Source: Pseudoduganella namucuonensis (lineage in GTDB: Bacteria > Pseudomonadota > Gammaproteobacteria > Burkholderiales > Burkholderiaceae_D). Taken from it: 64,000 bases of DNA. Positions 51,276 through 59,379 of this stretch are shown one piece after another. The notes beneath the pieces were generated by a model. The model was not told where the DNA came from, did no database searches, and saw only the letters and a program-made list of their open reading frames with translations. The translations under genes were made by a program, and so were the position numbers. The DNA is taken from the NCBI RefSeq assembly GCF_900116645.1, contig NZ_FPBO01000020.1, positions 83,308 to 147,307 of the forward strand. The letters are read 5' to 3'. Positions within the stretch are counted from its first letter, which is position 1. The number at the start of each line of letters is the position of its first letter.

Positions 51276-52871
51276 ATGCAAGCATTTCAGCACCGGACAT
51301 GGGCGGCTGCCTGCCTGATGAGCCTGGCCGCGTCCGGCTGGGCGGCGACCGCGTCACTGGAGCGCACGGCCAAGAGCGGCAAGCCCGCGACGACGACGTC
51401 GGCCACACCCGGCACGGCCGCCACCCCGGCCCCCATCGGCCCGCAGCCCGCCGCCGATGCCGCCACGGTGGCCGCCGCGCGCCTGCTGGAGCAAGCGACC
51501 TTCGGCCCCACCACCGCCGACATCGCCAAGCTGAAAACCATGGGCCAGGCCGCCTGGCTGGCGCAGCAATTCGCCCTGCCCGCCAGCCCCGTGCCGGAAA
51601 CCACCGAGCTGAACGTGCTGCGCTCCGGCTGGTACAAAAACATGGCCGGCGGACAGGACCAGCTGCGCCAGCGCATGATCTTCGCGCTGTCGCAGATCTT
51701 CGTGGTCTCGGCCGACAAGAACCCCTACGCCAACGAAATGCGGCCCTGGCTGGCCACGCTGTCCACGCACGCTTTCGGCAACTTCGAGGACCTGCTGCGC
51801 GAGATGAGCTTGAACCCGTCCATGGGCAAATACCTGGACCTGGGCAACAGCGTGGCGCCCTCGCCCAACGAGAACTACGCGCGCGAAGTGATGCAGCTGT
51901 TCACCATCGGCCCCGTGATGCTGAACCAGGACGGCAGCGTGCAGACCGACCGCAACGGCGATCCCGTTCCCAGCTACGACCAGGCCCGCATCGCCGACAT
52001 CTCGCGCGCCCTGAGCGGCTGGACCTACACCGGCGCCAACGCCACCGGCAAGAACTGGGAAAACTTCACCGGCCCGCTGCAGCCGCGCGACAAGCTGCAC
52101 GACAAGTCCGCCAAGACGCTGCTGCGGGGCGTGTCCGTGCCCGCCGGCCAGACCACGCGGCAGGACTTCGACGCGGTGATGGACAATCTGTTCGACCATC
52201 CCAACCTGCCGCCCTTCATCGCCACCCGCTTGATCCGCGCCTTTACCACCAGCAATCCCAGCCCGGCATACATCGAGCGCGTGGCCACGGTGTTCGCCGG
52301 CGGCGCGTCCGCGCGCGGCGACCTGAAGGCGACCCTGACCGCCATCCTCACCGATCCCGAGGCGCGGCAAGAGAGCGCCACGCGCGGCAAGCTGAAGGAC
52401 CCGATCCTGCACTCGCTGAGCCTGATCCGCGCGCTGGACGGCACCGTGCTTAACCCGAACAACCTGTTCTGGGAGTACTTCCTGCTGGGCCAGAAGCTGC
52501 TGAACGCGCCCAGCGTGTTCAACTTCTACTCGCCGATGACGCGCCTGCCGGGCACGACCGACAAGTTCGGCCCCGAGTTCCAGCTGTACGCCCCGGCCCA
52601 GGCGGTGGCGCGCGCCAACTTCCTGTACCAATTCATCGCCGGCAACGCCGGCAGCATGGTCAGCCTCGACATCGCGCCCTTCGTGAACGCGGCGGGCGAC
52701 GCCACCGCGCTGCTGAACCTGGTGGACGCGAAACTGCTGCAGGGCCGCATGTCCGCCGCGGCCCGGGCCGCGATCGCCGCGTCCGTCGCCGCCACCGCCG
52801 ACAAGAAGCAGCGCGCCATCACCGCCCTGTACCTGACCGCCATCACCGCCGAATTCGCGGTTCAGCAATAA
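51276..52871 (+). CDS. DUF1800-family exported protein
   Basis: A 531-residue protein with an N-terminal signal peptide (AAACLMSLAASGWAA). The body shows the DUF1800 pattern: AARLLEQATFGPTTADIAKLK, then NENYAREVMQLFTIG, DISRALSGWTY, RLIRAFTTSNPSPAYI and KDPILHSLSLIRAL, ending in NFYSPMTRLPGT. Function is unknown, though it nearly always pairs with a DUF1501 protein, as here (13 bp gap). AAGGAGAATTCC precedes the ATG. A pair of TGACAA-type dyads lies upstream. Confidence 0.92.
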   Translation: MQAFQHRTWAAACLMSLAASGWAATASLERTAKSGKPATTTSATPGTAATPAPIGPQPAADAATVAAARLLEQATFGPTTADIAKLKTMGQAAWLAQQFALPASPVPETTELNVLRSGWYKNMAGGQDQLRQRMIFALSQIFVVSADKNPYANEMRPWLATLSTHAFGNFEDLLREMSLNPSMGKYLDLGNSVAPSPNENYAREVMQLFTIGPVMLNQDGSVQTDRNGDPVPSYDQARIADISRALSGWTYTGANATGKNWENFTGPLQPRDKLHDKSAKTLLRGVSVPAGQTTRQDFDAVMDNLFDHPNLPPFIATRLIRAFTTSNPSPAYIERVATVFAGGASARGDLKATLTAILTDPEARQESATRGKLKDPILHSLSLIRALDGTVLNPNNLFWEYFLLGQKLLNAPSVFNFYSPMTRLPGTTDKFGPEFQLYAPAQAVARANFLYQFIAGNAGSMVSLDIAPFVNAAGDATALLNLVDAKLLQGRMSAAARAAIAASVAATADKKQRAITALYLTAITAEFAVQQ

Positions 52872-52884
52872 CCAGGAGATCGCC

Positions 52885-54255
52885 ATGAGCAAGCAATCCA
52901 TGTCACGCCGCGGCTTCCTCGGCCTGGGCGCGCAGGCCGGCATGCTGGGCGCGCTGTCCAGCCTGGGCCTGCTGGCCGCCAAGCCCGCCCACGCGGCCGT
53001 CGCGGACTACAAGGCGCTGGTGTGCCTGTACATGTTCGGCGGCAACGACGGCAACAATATGATCGTGCCGCTGGACACCGTCCGCTACGGCAAGTACACG
53101 GCGATACGGGGCGGCCTGGCGCTGTCGGCCAACGCCAAGACGCTGCTGGGCCAGCGCAGCGCGCGCCTGCAGGCGGTGGCCTCGCCGGTGGACCAGCCGT
53201 TCGCCTTCCACTACGGCATGCCGGAACTGGACGCGCTGTACGGCCAAGGCCAGGTGGCCGCGCTGCTGAACGTGGGCAGCCTGCGCCAGCCGCTGACCAA
53301 GGCGCAGTACCAGGCCGGCACGGCGATTCCGCCGCAGTTGTTCTCGCATCCGGACCAGCAATTGCAGAACCAGGCCGGCACGCCGTCGGCGGCTGGCACG
53401 GGCTGGGGCGGGCGCCTGGTGGACCTGCTGGGCACGGGCGGCGACCTGGACGCGGTCGCGCTCAGCTCCGGCGGCCTGTTCATCGAGGGCGCGAAGACGC
53501 ACGGCAACCTGATCCCGGGCAATGGCCAGCTGAACCTGGCCGGCATGAACTTTTGGCCGCAGGCCGAGGCGGACAAGCGCCGCGCGGCGCTGGTGCAGCT
53601 GCTATCGGCCAGCAATCCCAACGTCGTGGCGGCGACCGCCAACCGCTCGCTGTTGAACGGCATGGAACTGGTGACGGACCTGAAAGCGGCCGCCTCCGGC
53701 GCGGCGCTGTCCACCGTGTTCCCCGGCTACGGCCTGGCCCAGCAACTGAAGACGGTGGCGCAGCTGATCCGGCTGCGTTCGCAGCAAGGTCCGGGACGGC
53801 AGGTGTATTTCGTGTCGCAGGGCGGCTTCGACACGCACGGCGGCCAGGCCTACCAGCAGTTCGACATGCTGCGCCAGGTGTCGCAGTCGGTGGCCGCGTT
53901 CCAGCAGGCGCTGGGCGAGATCGGCGCGCAGCAGCAGGTCACCACGTTCACCATGTCCGACTTCGGCCGCACCTTGCAGCCCAACAGCGGCGGCACCGAC
54001 CACGCCTGGGGCAACCATCACCTGATCATCGGCGGCGCGGTCAAGGGCGGGCTGTACGGCGAGTTCCCCGACTTCACGCTGGGCGGCGGGGACGACGCCA
54101 CCGGGCGCGGCGTGTGGATACCCCGGATCTCCAACCAGCAATACGGCGCCACCCTGGGCCGCTGGTTCGGCGCCGACACCGACATGCTGGAAACACAGGT
54201 GTTCAAGAACGAACTGGCGGGCTTCGCGGTGAAGGATATCGGCTTCATGAACTGA
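52885..54255 (+). CDS. DUF1501-family protein with Tat signal
   Basis: A 456-residue protein with a twin-arginine signal (SRRGFLGLGAQAGML, residues 7-21). It has the DUF1501 sulphatase/phosphatase-like fold landmarks: FGGNDGNNMIVPLD near residue 50, FHYGMPELDALYGQGQVAALLNVG, FVSQGGFDTHGGQ, and TMSDFGRTLQPNSGGTDHAWGNHH with metal-type Asp and His residues. The substrate is unknown. It is the partner of the preceding DUF1800 gene in one operon. AGGAG lies before the ATG. Tat export suggests a cofactor- or metal-loaded fold. Confidence 0.92.
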   Translation: MSKQSMSRRGFLGLGAQAGMLGALSSLGLLAAKPAHAAVADYKALVCLYMFGGNDGNNMIVPLDTVRYGKYTAIRGGLALSANAKTLLGQRSARLQAVASPVDQPFAFHYGMPELDALYGQGQVAALLNVGSLRQPLTKAQYQAGTAIPPQLFSHPDQQLQNQAGTPSAAGTGWGGRLVDLLGTGGDLDAVALSSGGLFIEGAKTHGNLIPGNGQLNLAGMNFWPQAEADKRRAALVQLLSASNPNVVAATANRSLLNGMELVTDLKAAASGAALSTVFPGYGLAQQLKTVAQLIRLRSQQGPGRQVYFVSQGGFDTHGGQAYQQFDMLRQVSQSVAAFQQALGEIGAQQQVTTFTMSDFGRTLQPNSGGTDHAWGNHHLIIGGAVKGGLYGEFPDFTLGGGDDATGRGVWIPRISNQQYGATLGRWFGADTDMLETQVFKNELAGFAVKDIGFMN

Positions 54256-54335
54256 GGAATGGGGGGCAGCGGCGCCGGTACGACGGAAAAGCGGCATGCT
54301 ATAGTGCAATTCCGACAACCCCGATCCCCATCCCG

Positions 54336-55394
54336 ATGCGCAAACTCGCCGGCATTCTTTTCGCGTCCTGCCTCCCCTTGCTTCCACTGCACGCCGGCGC
54401 CCAGGAGGTGCCGCGATGCGCGGCGGGCGACCAGAAACTGGACTACGAGGGCTACGTGAAAATCGGCGGCATCGAGCAGTGGGTGACGGTCAAGGGCGAG
54501 CGCTGCGACAACCCCGTCGTGCTGTTCGTGCACGGCGGACCGGGCAACCCCTTGTCGCCGTACGCGAACTCGCCCTACCGCGCCTGGGAAAAGGACTACA
54601 CGCTGGTGCACTGGGACCAGCGCGGCGCGGGACGGACCTTCGCCCGCAATCCCGTCCCGTCCGACGGCGGCGGGGCGCCGCTGACCATCGCGGGCATGGC
54701 GGCCGACGGCACGGAGCTGGCGGCCCATCTGCGTGAGCGCTTGAAAAAGAAGAACGTCATCCTGTTCGGCTCGTCCTGGGGATCGGTGCTGGCGGTGCAC
54801 ATGGCGAAGTCGCGCCCCGATCTGTTCGCGGCCTACCTGGGCACGGGACAGCTGGTCAGCCACCCGGAAAACGACATCGCCAGCTACCGCAAGGCGCTGG
54901 CGCTGGCGCGCGCCGCCGGCGACGCGAAAACACTGGCGGCCATCGAGCCGCTGGGCGAGCCGCCTTGGACCAATCCGCGCGCACCCGGCATCCTGCGCCG
55001 CGCCACCCGCGTCTACGAGGCGAAAACCTCGGCGCAGGGGCCCGCGTCGTGGTGGGAGCACGCGCCCGCCTACGCCACCGACAAGGCGCGCGCCGATTAC
55101 GAAAGCGGCGAGGACTATTCCTGGCTGCAGTTCGTCGGCATGAAGGGCAATGGCATGCTGTCCACGCTGGACCTGCCCAAGCTCGGCCTGGATTTCAAGA
55201 TTCCCGTGTACCTGGTCCAAGGGTCGGAAGACCTGGTGACGGTGCCCGAGGTGGCGAAGCGCTATTTCGATTCCATCGCCGCACCGCGCAAGGAATACCT
55301 GCTGCTGCAAAACACCGGGCACGACCCGAACCCGGCCATGGTCCAGGCCCAGTACATCATCCTCACCACGCGGATCGCGCCGGCGGCGAGGTAG
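54336..55394 (+). CDS. Exported alpha/beta hydrolase (proline-iminopeptidase-like)
   Basis: A 352-residue exported hydrolase. After a signal peptide (SCLPLLPLHAGA) come HGGPG (residues 66-70), WDQRGAG at 93-99, the nucleophile elbow GSSWGS with Ser147, and a later Asp in GSEDLVTV and His in NTGHDPN. The triad order matches the S33 proline iminopeptidase family. The export signal and relatives suggest a periplasmic peptidase or ester/amide hydrolase. The substrate is unknown. TATAGT at 54300-54305 may be its -10. No Shine-Dalgarno is seen. Confidence 0.88.
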   Translation: MRKLAGILFASCLPLLPLHAGAQEVPRCAAGDQKLDYEGYVKIGGIEQWVTVKGERCDNPVVLFVHGGPGNPLSPYANSPYRAWEKDYTLVHWDQRGAGRTFARNPVPSDGGGAPLTIAGMAADGTELAAHLRERLKKKNVILFGSSWGSVLAVHMAKSRPDLFAAYLGTGQLVSHPENDIASYRKALALARAAGDAKTLAAIEPLGEPPWTNPRAPGILRRATRVYEAKTSAQGPASWWEHAPAYATDKARADYESGEDYSWLQFVGMKGNGMLSTLDLPKLGLDFKIPVYLVQGSEDLVTVPEVAKRYFDSIAAPRKEYLLLQNTGHDPNPAMVQAQYIILTTRIAPAAR

Positions 55395-55403
55395 GACGCT
55401 GGC

Positions 55404-55865
55404 TTATTTGTAGATGCCGGAGCCGACGATCAGGTCGCCGAGCCGCTCCACGTAGCCGGCCTTGGGGTCCACCGACTTGGTGAGCGGATTGGGCCATTTG
55501 TATTCCACCCAGCCCTTGCCGGCCGGGCCGCTGGCGGTCTCGATGAAACTCTTGACGATGTATTTGCCTTCACCGTCGCGCAATTCGAGCAGGTTGCGTC
55601 CGACCATCTTGGGATTGATGCCGTGCGACAGCGCGACGCCCTGCGTGTCGTACACGTAGACGTACAGGTCGCGGTCGTGGAAGGTGGCGTTGGCGGGATT
55701 GGCGAATTCCGCGAAGGCTTTTTCCCTGCCGTTTTCCTTGATGTATGCGATCGCCTTCTGGGTCATGGCGACCGCCTCGGCGGCCGTGCCCTTGTCCGCC
55801 GCGGACGCGGGCGCCAGGAGGGACAGCGCGGCGCCCAGTGCGGCGGCGCGAATGAGTGTTTTCAT
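55404..55865 (-). CDS. Periplasmic single-Cache-domain protein (second copy)
   Basis: A 153-residue exported protein with a signal peptide (ALSLLAPASA). It is clearly related to the Cache protein at 22.2 kb: both have AAEAVAM(T/V)QKAIAYIKENGREK, the HDRDLYVYVYDTQG strand pair, HGINPKMVGRNL and GWVEYKWPNPLTKSVDPKAGY. Stand-alone Cache domains bind small ligands. No output domain is attached. GGAGAC precedes the ATG. It is convergent with the hydrolase gene. Confidence 0.86.
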   Translation of the reverse strand: MKTLIRAAALGAALSLLAPASAADKGTAAEAVAMTQKAIAYIKENGREKAFAEFANPANATFHDRDLYVYVYDTQGVALSHGINPKMVGRNLLELRDGEGKYIVKSFIETASGPAGKGWVEYKWPNPLTKSVDPKAGYVERLGDLIVGSGIYK

Positions 55866-55996
55866 ATCATTGTCTCCATACTCGGATGTTTTTACGGGTG
55901 CCTAGGAGCAACCCTGATCCGAGTATGAAGCGGCGCCGCGGCCTTGTCGTCAGTAGCAATACGCAGGCGTGGCGCGGCGGCGACACCGCCCCGCCA

Positions 55997-56581
55997 TCAC
56001 AGCTTGATGAAGTGCTCGCGGTAGTACTTCAGCTCTTCGATGGACTCGGTGATGTCGGCCAGCGCCGTGTGCTTCTGGTGCTTCTTGAAGCCACCCACGA
56101 TTTCCGGCTTCCAGCGCTTGCACAGTTCCTTCAGGGTCGACACGTCCACGTTGCGGTAGTGGAAGAACGCCTCCAGTTTGGGCATGTAGCGCACCATGAA
56201 GCGGCGGTCCTGGCCGATGGTGTTGCCGCACATCGGCGATTTGCCGGCGGGAACCCATTGCTTCATGAAGGCGATCAGCTCGGCCTCGGCCTGCGCCTCG
56301 GTCACGGTGGACGCCTTGACGCGCTCGGTCAGGCCGGAACGGCCGTGGGTGCCCTTGTTCCAGTTGTCCATCTTGTCCAGCACTTCGTCGGATTGGTGGA
56401 TCGCGAACACCGGGCCTTCGGCCAGAAAATTCAGGTGCATATCGGTGACCACCACCGCCACCTCGATGATGCGGTCGGTGTCGGGCTCCAGGCCGGTCAT
56501 TTCCATGTCCACCCACACCAGGTTCATTTCGTTGGGACGCTGCTGGTGGGTAGTCGTTGGGATTTCGGTCGCTTGTGACAT
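55997..56581 (-). CDS. orn: Oligoribonuclease
   Basis: A 194-residue DEDDh exonuclease that degrades short RNA oligonucleotides to mononucleotides. The catalytic residues are visible: Asp25 and Glu27 in VWVDMEMTGL, Asp125 in NTIGQDRRFM, His171 and Asp176 in KHTALADITESIEEL. The start at 56581 (AAGAGAGA upstream) gives MSQATEIPTT. An ATG further upstream (56638) would overlap the divergent M48 gene. The length matches Orn (about 180 aa) plus a short N-terminal extension. Confidence 0.97.
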   Translation of the reverse strand: MSQATEIPTTTHQQRPNEMNLVWVDMEMTGLEPDTDRIIEVAVVVTDMHLNFLAEGPVFAIHQSDEVLDKMDNWNKGTHGRSGLTERVKASTVTEAQAEAELIAFMKQWVPAGKSPMCGNTIGQDRRFMVRYMPKLEAFFHYRNVDVSTLKELCKRWKPEIVGGFKKHQKHTALADITESIEELKYYREHFIKL

Positions 56582-56628
56582 AATTCTCTCTTGGCCTAAA
56601 CAATCCGCCATTTTCTCACAGGCATAGA

Positions 56629-57897
56629 ATGTATTCACACGCGTTTTCGATTTTGTTCGTCTCTTTCCTGGTTTTGACGCTGGGGGTGCGCTTCTGGCTG
56701 GCCTCGCGCCACATCCGCCACGTGCTGGCGCACCGCGCCGCCGTGCCCGCCGAGTTCGCGGAGAAAATCCCGCTGCACGCGCACCAGAAGGCGGCCGACT
56801 ACACCATCGCGAAAACCAAGTTCGGCATGCTGGCCATGCTGGTCAACGCCGCCGTGCTGATCGGCTTCACCCTGCTGGGCGGCCTGCAGTGGCTGTCGGT
56901 GGAGGTCTACAAGCTGACCGGCCCCGGCATGGCCTACCAGATCGGCCTGCTGGTGGCCTACGCCGCCATCTCCGGCCTGATCGACTTGCCGTTCGATTAC
57001 TATAAACAATTCGGCATGGAGCAGAAGTTCGGCTTCAACAAGATGAGCAAGCGCCTGTTCTTCGCCGACATCGGTAAAGGCGTGGCGCTGGGCGCCGCGA
57101 TCGGCCTGCCGCTGGTGTGGGTGGTGCTGACGCTGATGGACAAGAGCGGCGCGCTGTGGTGGCTGTACGCGTGGTTCGTCTGGAGCGGTTTCCAGCTGCT
57201 GATGATGGTGCTGTTCCCCACCGTGATCGCGCCCATGTTCAACAAGTTCACGCCGCTGTCCGACGAGTCGCTGAAGTCGCGCATCGAGGGCCTGATGAAG
57301 CGCGTCGGCTTCGCCTCCAAGGGCCTGTTCGTGATGGACGGCTCCAAGCGCAGCGCGCACGGCAACGCCTATTTCTCGGGCTTCGGCGCCAACAAGCGCA
57401 TCGTGTTCTTCGACACCCTGCTGTCGCGCCTGGCGCCGCAGGAGATCGAGGCGGTGCTGGCGCACGAGCTGGGCCACTTCAAGCTCAAGCACATCATCAA
57501 GCGCATCGCGATGATGTTCGCCATTTCGCTGGGCTTCCTGGCGCTGCTGGGCTGGCTCAAGACCCAGCTGTGGTTCTACACCGGCCTGGGCGTCGATCCG
57601 CTGCTGCTGCCTGGCCAGAGCAACGACGCCATGGCGCTGCTGCTGTTCATGCTGGCGCTGCCGGTCTTCACCTTCCTGCTGGGCCCGCTGACTTCGCTCA
57701 GCTCGCGCAAGCACGAATTCGAGGCGGACGCCTTCGCCGCCAAGCACACCGACGGGCGCGACCTGGTGTCGGCCCTGGTCAAGATGTACGAGGACAACGC
57801 CTCGACGCTGACGCCCGATCCCCTGCATTCGGCGTTTTACGATTCCCACCCGCCGGCCAGCGTGCGCATCCGGCACCTGAACATGGCCGCGCAATGA
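56629..57897 (+). CDS. M48-family (Ste24-type) membrane metallopeptidase
   Basis: A 422-residue integral-membrane zinc peptidase. HELGH at 279-283 with the EFEAD third-ligand motif (363-367), preceded by GFGANKRIVFFDTLLSRLAPQEIEAVLAHE and multiple membrane helices on both sides, match the Ste24/CAAX-prenyl-protease-like M48 family. Bacterial members act in membrane protein quality control. It is divergent from orn and leads into the pterin dehydratase/RsgA genes. A weak AGG precedes the ATG. Confidence 0.94.
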   Translation: MYSHAFSILFVSFLVLTLGVRFWLASRHIRHVLAHRAAVPAEFAEKIPLHAHQKAADYTIAKTKFGMLAMLVNAAVLIGFTLLGGLQWLSVEVYKLTGPGMAYQIGLLVAYAAISGLIDLPFDYYKQFGMEQKFGFNKMSKRLFFADIGKGVALGAAIGLPLVWVVLTLMDKSGALWWLYAWFVWSGFQLLMMVLFPTVIAPMFNKFTPLSDESLKSRIEGLMKRVGFASKGLFVMDGSKRSAHGNAYFSGFGANKRIVFFDTLLSRLAPQEIEAVLAHELGHFKLKHIIKRIAMMFAISLGFLALLGWLKTQLWFYTGLGVDPLLLPGQSNDAMALLLFMLALPVFTFLLGPLTSLSSRKHEFEADAFAAKHTDGRDLVSALVKMYEDNASTLTPDPLHSAFYDSHPPASVRIRHLNMAAQ

Positions 57898-57943
57898 GGA
57901 CCTCTCATTGACCAAATCATTGACCAATTCATCGACCACTACT

Positions 57944-58303
57944 ATGACGACATCCATCCAACACAGCGGCGACCTGCTGCGCCTGCGCTGCGCGCCCGCC
58001 AAGGACGCGCTGGACGGCGCCGAGGCCGCGCGCCTGGCCGCCCTGCTGCCGCAGTGGCGCCTGGAAGACGGCAAGCTGGTACGCGAATTCGGCTTCGCCA
58101 ACTACTTTGAAACCATCGCCTTCGTGAACGCGCTGGCCTGGTTCACCCACCACCAGGACCATCACCCGGAACTGACGGTGACGTACAAGAACTGCGTGGT
58201 GCGCTACGACACGCACTCCGTCAACGCGGGCCAGGGCGGCCTGTCCCTCAACGATTTCATTTGCGCAGCCAAGGCGGACGCCCTGATGCTGGAGCTTGCA
58301 TGA
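57944..58303 (+). CDS. phhB: Pterin-4a-carbinolamine dehydratase
   Basis: A 119-residue enzyme that recycles 4a-hydroxytetrahydropterin. The signature FTHHQDHHPELTVTYKNCVVRYDTHS...LNDF carries the conserved His pair, Pro and Trp/His positions. ATG at 57944 is chosen by family length. A TTG at 57908 in the same frame has a better Shine-Dalgarno (GAGGACC) and would add 12 residues, so the true start is uncertain. The stop overlaps the rsgA start (ATGA). No phenylalanine hydroxylase gene is near. Confidence 0.88.
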   Translation: MTTSIQHSGDLLRLRCAPAKDALDGAEAARLAALLPQWRLEDGKLVREFGFANYFETIAFVNALAWFTHHQDHHPELTVTYKNCVVRYDTHSVNAGQGGLSLNDFICAAKADALMLELA

Positions 58304-59205
58304 GCAAACAGGCACTGACCGGCACCATCATCGCGGCCCATGGCCGCCACTACCTCGCCGACGCGGACGGCCAGAAGCTGCAGTGCGTCACCCGCGGCAA
58401 GAAGACCAATGTCGCGGTCGGCGACGTCGTCAAGCTGACCCTGACGTCCAACGACCAGGCCGTGATCGACGCCATCACCGAGCGCAAGACGCTGCTGTAC
58501 CGCTCGGACCAGTACAAGTCCAAGCTGCTGGCGGCCAACGTCACGCAGCTGTTCATCGTGGTCGCGACCGAGCCCGGCTTCACGGACGACCTGGTGTCGC
58601 GCGCGCTGGTGGCGACCGAGGCGGCCGGCATCCAGGCCCACCTGATCCTGAACAAGGTGGACGTGACCGAATCGCTGCAGCGCACCCGCGAGCGCCTGAC
58701 GGTGTATTCCAAGCTGGGCTACCCGGTGCACGAGGTGTCGGCCAAGACGCAGCCGGAACAGACGGTGGCCACCCTGAAGCCGCTGCTGGCGGGCCAGAGC
58801 TCGATCCTGATCGGCCAGTCCGGCATGGGCAAGTCCTCGCTGATCAACCTGCTGATCCCGGACGCCGACATCGCCGTGCGCGAGATCTCGGCCGCGCTGG
58901 ACACCGGCAAGCACACCACCACCTTCACGCGCCTGTACACGATGCCCGAACTCGGCGAGGGCACCGCCATCATCGATTCGCCGGGCTTCCAGGAGTTCGG
59001 CCTGTACCACCTGAGCGAGGGCATGCTGGAGCGCGCCTTCCGCGATTTCCAGCCCTACCTGGGCGGCTGCAAGTACTACAACTGCCGCCACCTGAACGAG
59101 CCGCAGTGCCCGATCCGGGACGCGGTCGCCTCCGGCGAGATCTCCCCCATGCGGCACGCGCTGTACGGCCAGCTGCTGCACGAATCGGCGCAGACGCTGT
59201 ACTGA
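58300..59205 (+). CDS. rsgA: Ribosome small-subunit-dependent GTPase RsgA
   Basis: A 301-residue circularly permuted GTPase for 30S subunit maturation. The order of motifs is G4 (NKVD, 118-121), G1 (GQSGMGKS, 172-179) and G3 (DSPG, 226-229), after an OB-fold. The C-terminal zinc site is CKYYNCRHLNEPQC, Cys257, Cys262, His264, Cys270. ATGA overlap with the phhB stop implies translational coupling. The length is normal. Confidence 0.97.
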   Translation: MSKQALTGTIIAAHGRHYLADADGQKLQCVTRGKKTNVAVGDVVKLTLTSNDQAVIDAITERKTLLYRSDQYKSKLLAANVTQLFIVVATEPGFTDDLVSRALVATEAAGIQAHLILNKVDVTESLQRTRERLTVYSKLGYPVHEVSAKTQPEQTVATLKPLLAGQSSILIGQSGMGKSSLINLLIPDADIAVREISAALDTGKHTTTFTRLYTMPELGEGTAIIDSPGFQEFGLYHLSEGMLERAFRDFQPYLGGCKYYNCRHLNEPQCPIRDAVASGEISPMRHALYGQLLHESAQTLY

Positions 59206-59379
59206 GGCGTCGACCGCCCTCCCCCAGCCGCCCGCGCCCGCAAGCGGGCGGTGTTGTACGACCCATCACACTCCCTTGCCTGGACGACAAGACAGTTGGC
59301 TTTTTTTAAAAAAGTCGATTGCACCTTTCAATGCTCTAGAGCATTATCATATCGATGACGGCAAAATTCAGGGGACGTG
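59206..59379 (+). promoter_or_regulatory. Intergenic region with a G+C hairpin, a T7A6 tract and a 16-bp palindrome
   Basis: Contents: a hairpin CCGCCCGC (59228-59235) with GCGGGCGG (59244-59251), possible rsgA terminator without a T run; TTTTTTTAAAAAA at about 59301-59313; and AATGCTCTAGAGCATT at 59330-59345, a perfect 16-bp palindrome about 35 bp upstream of the kinase start. The last is a candidate operator. Confidence 0.5.
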
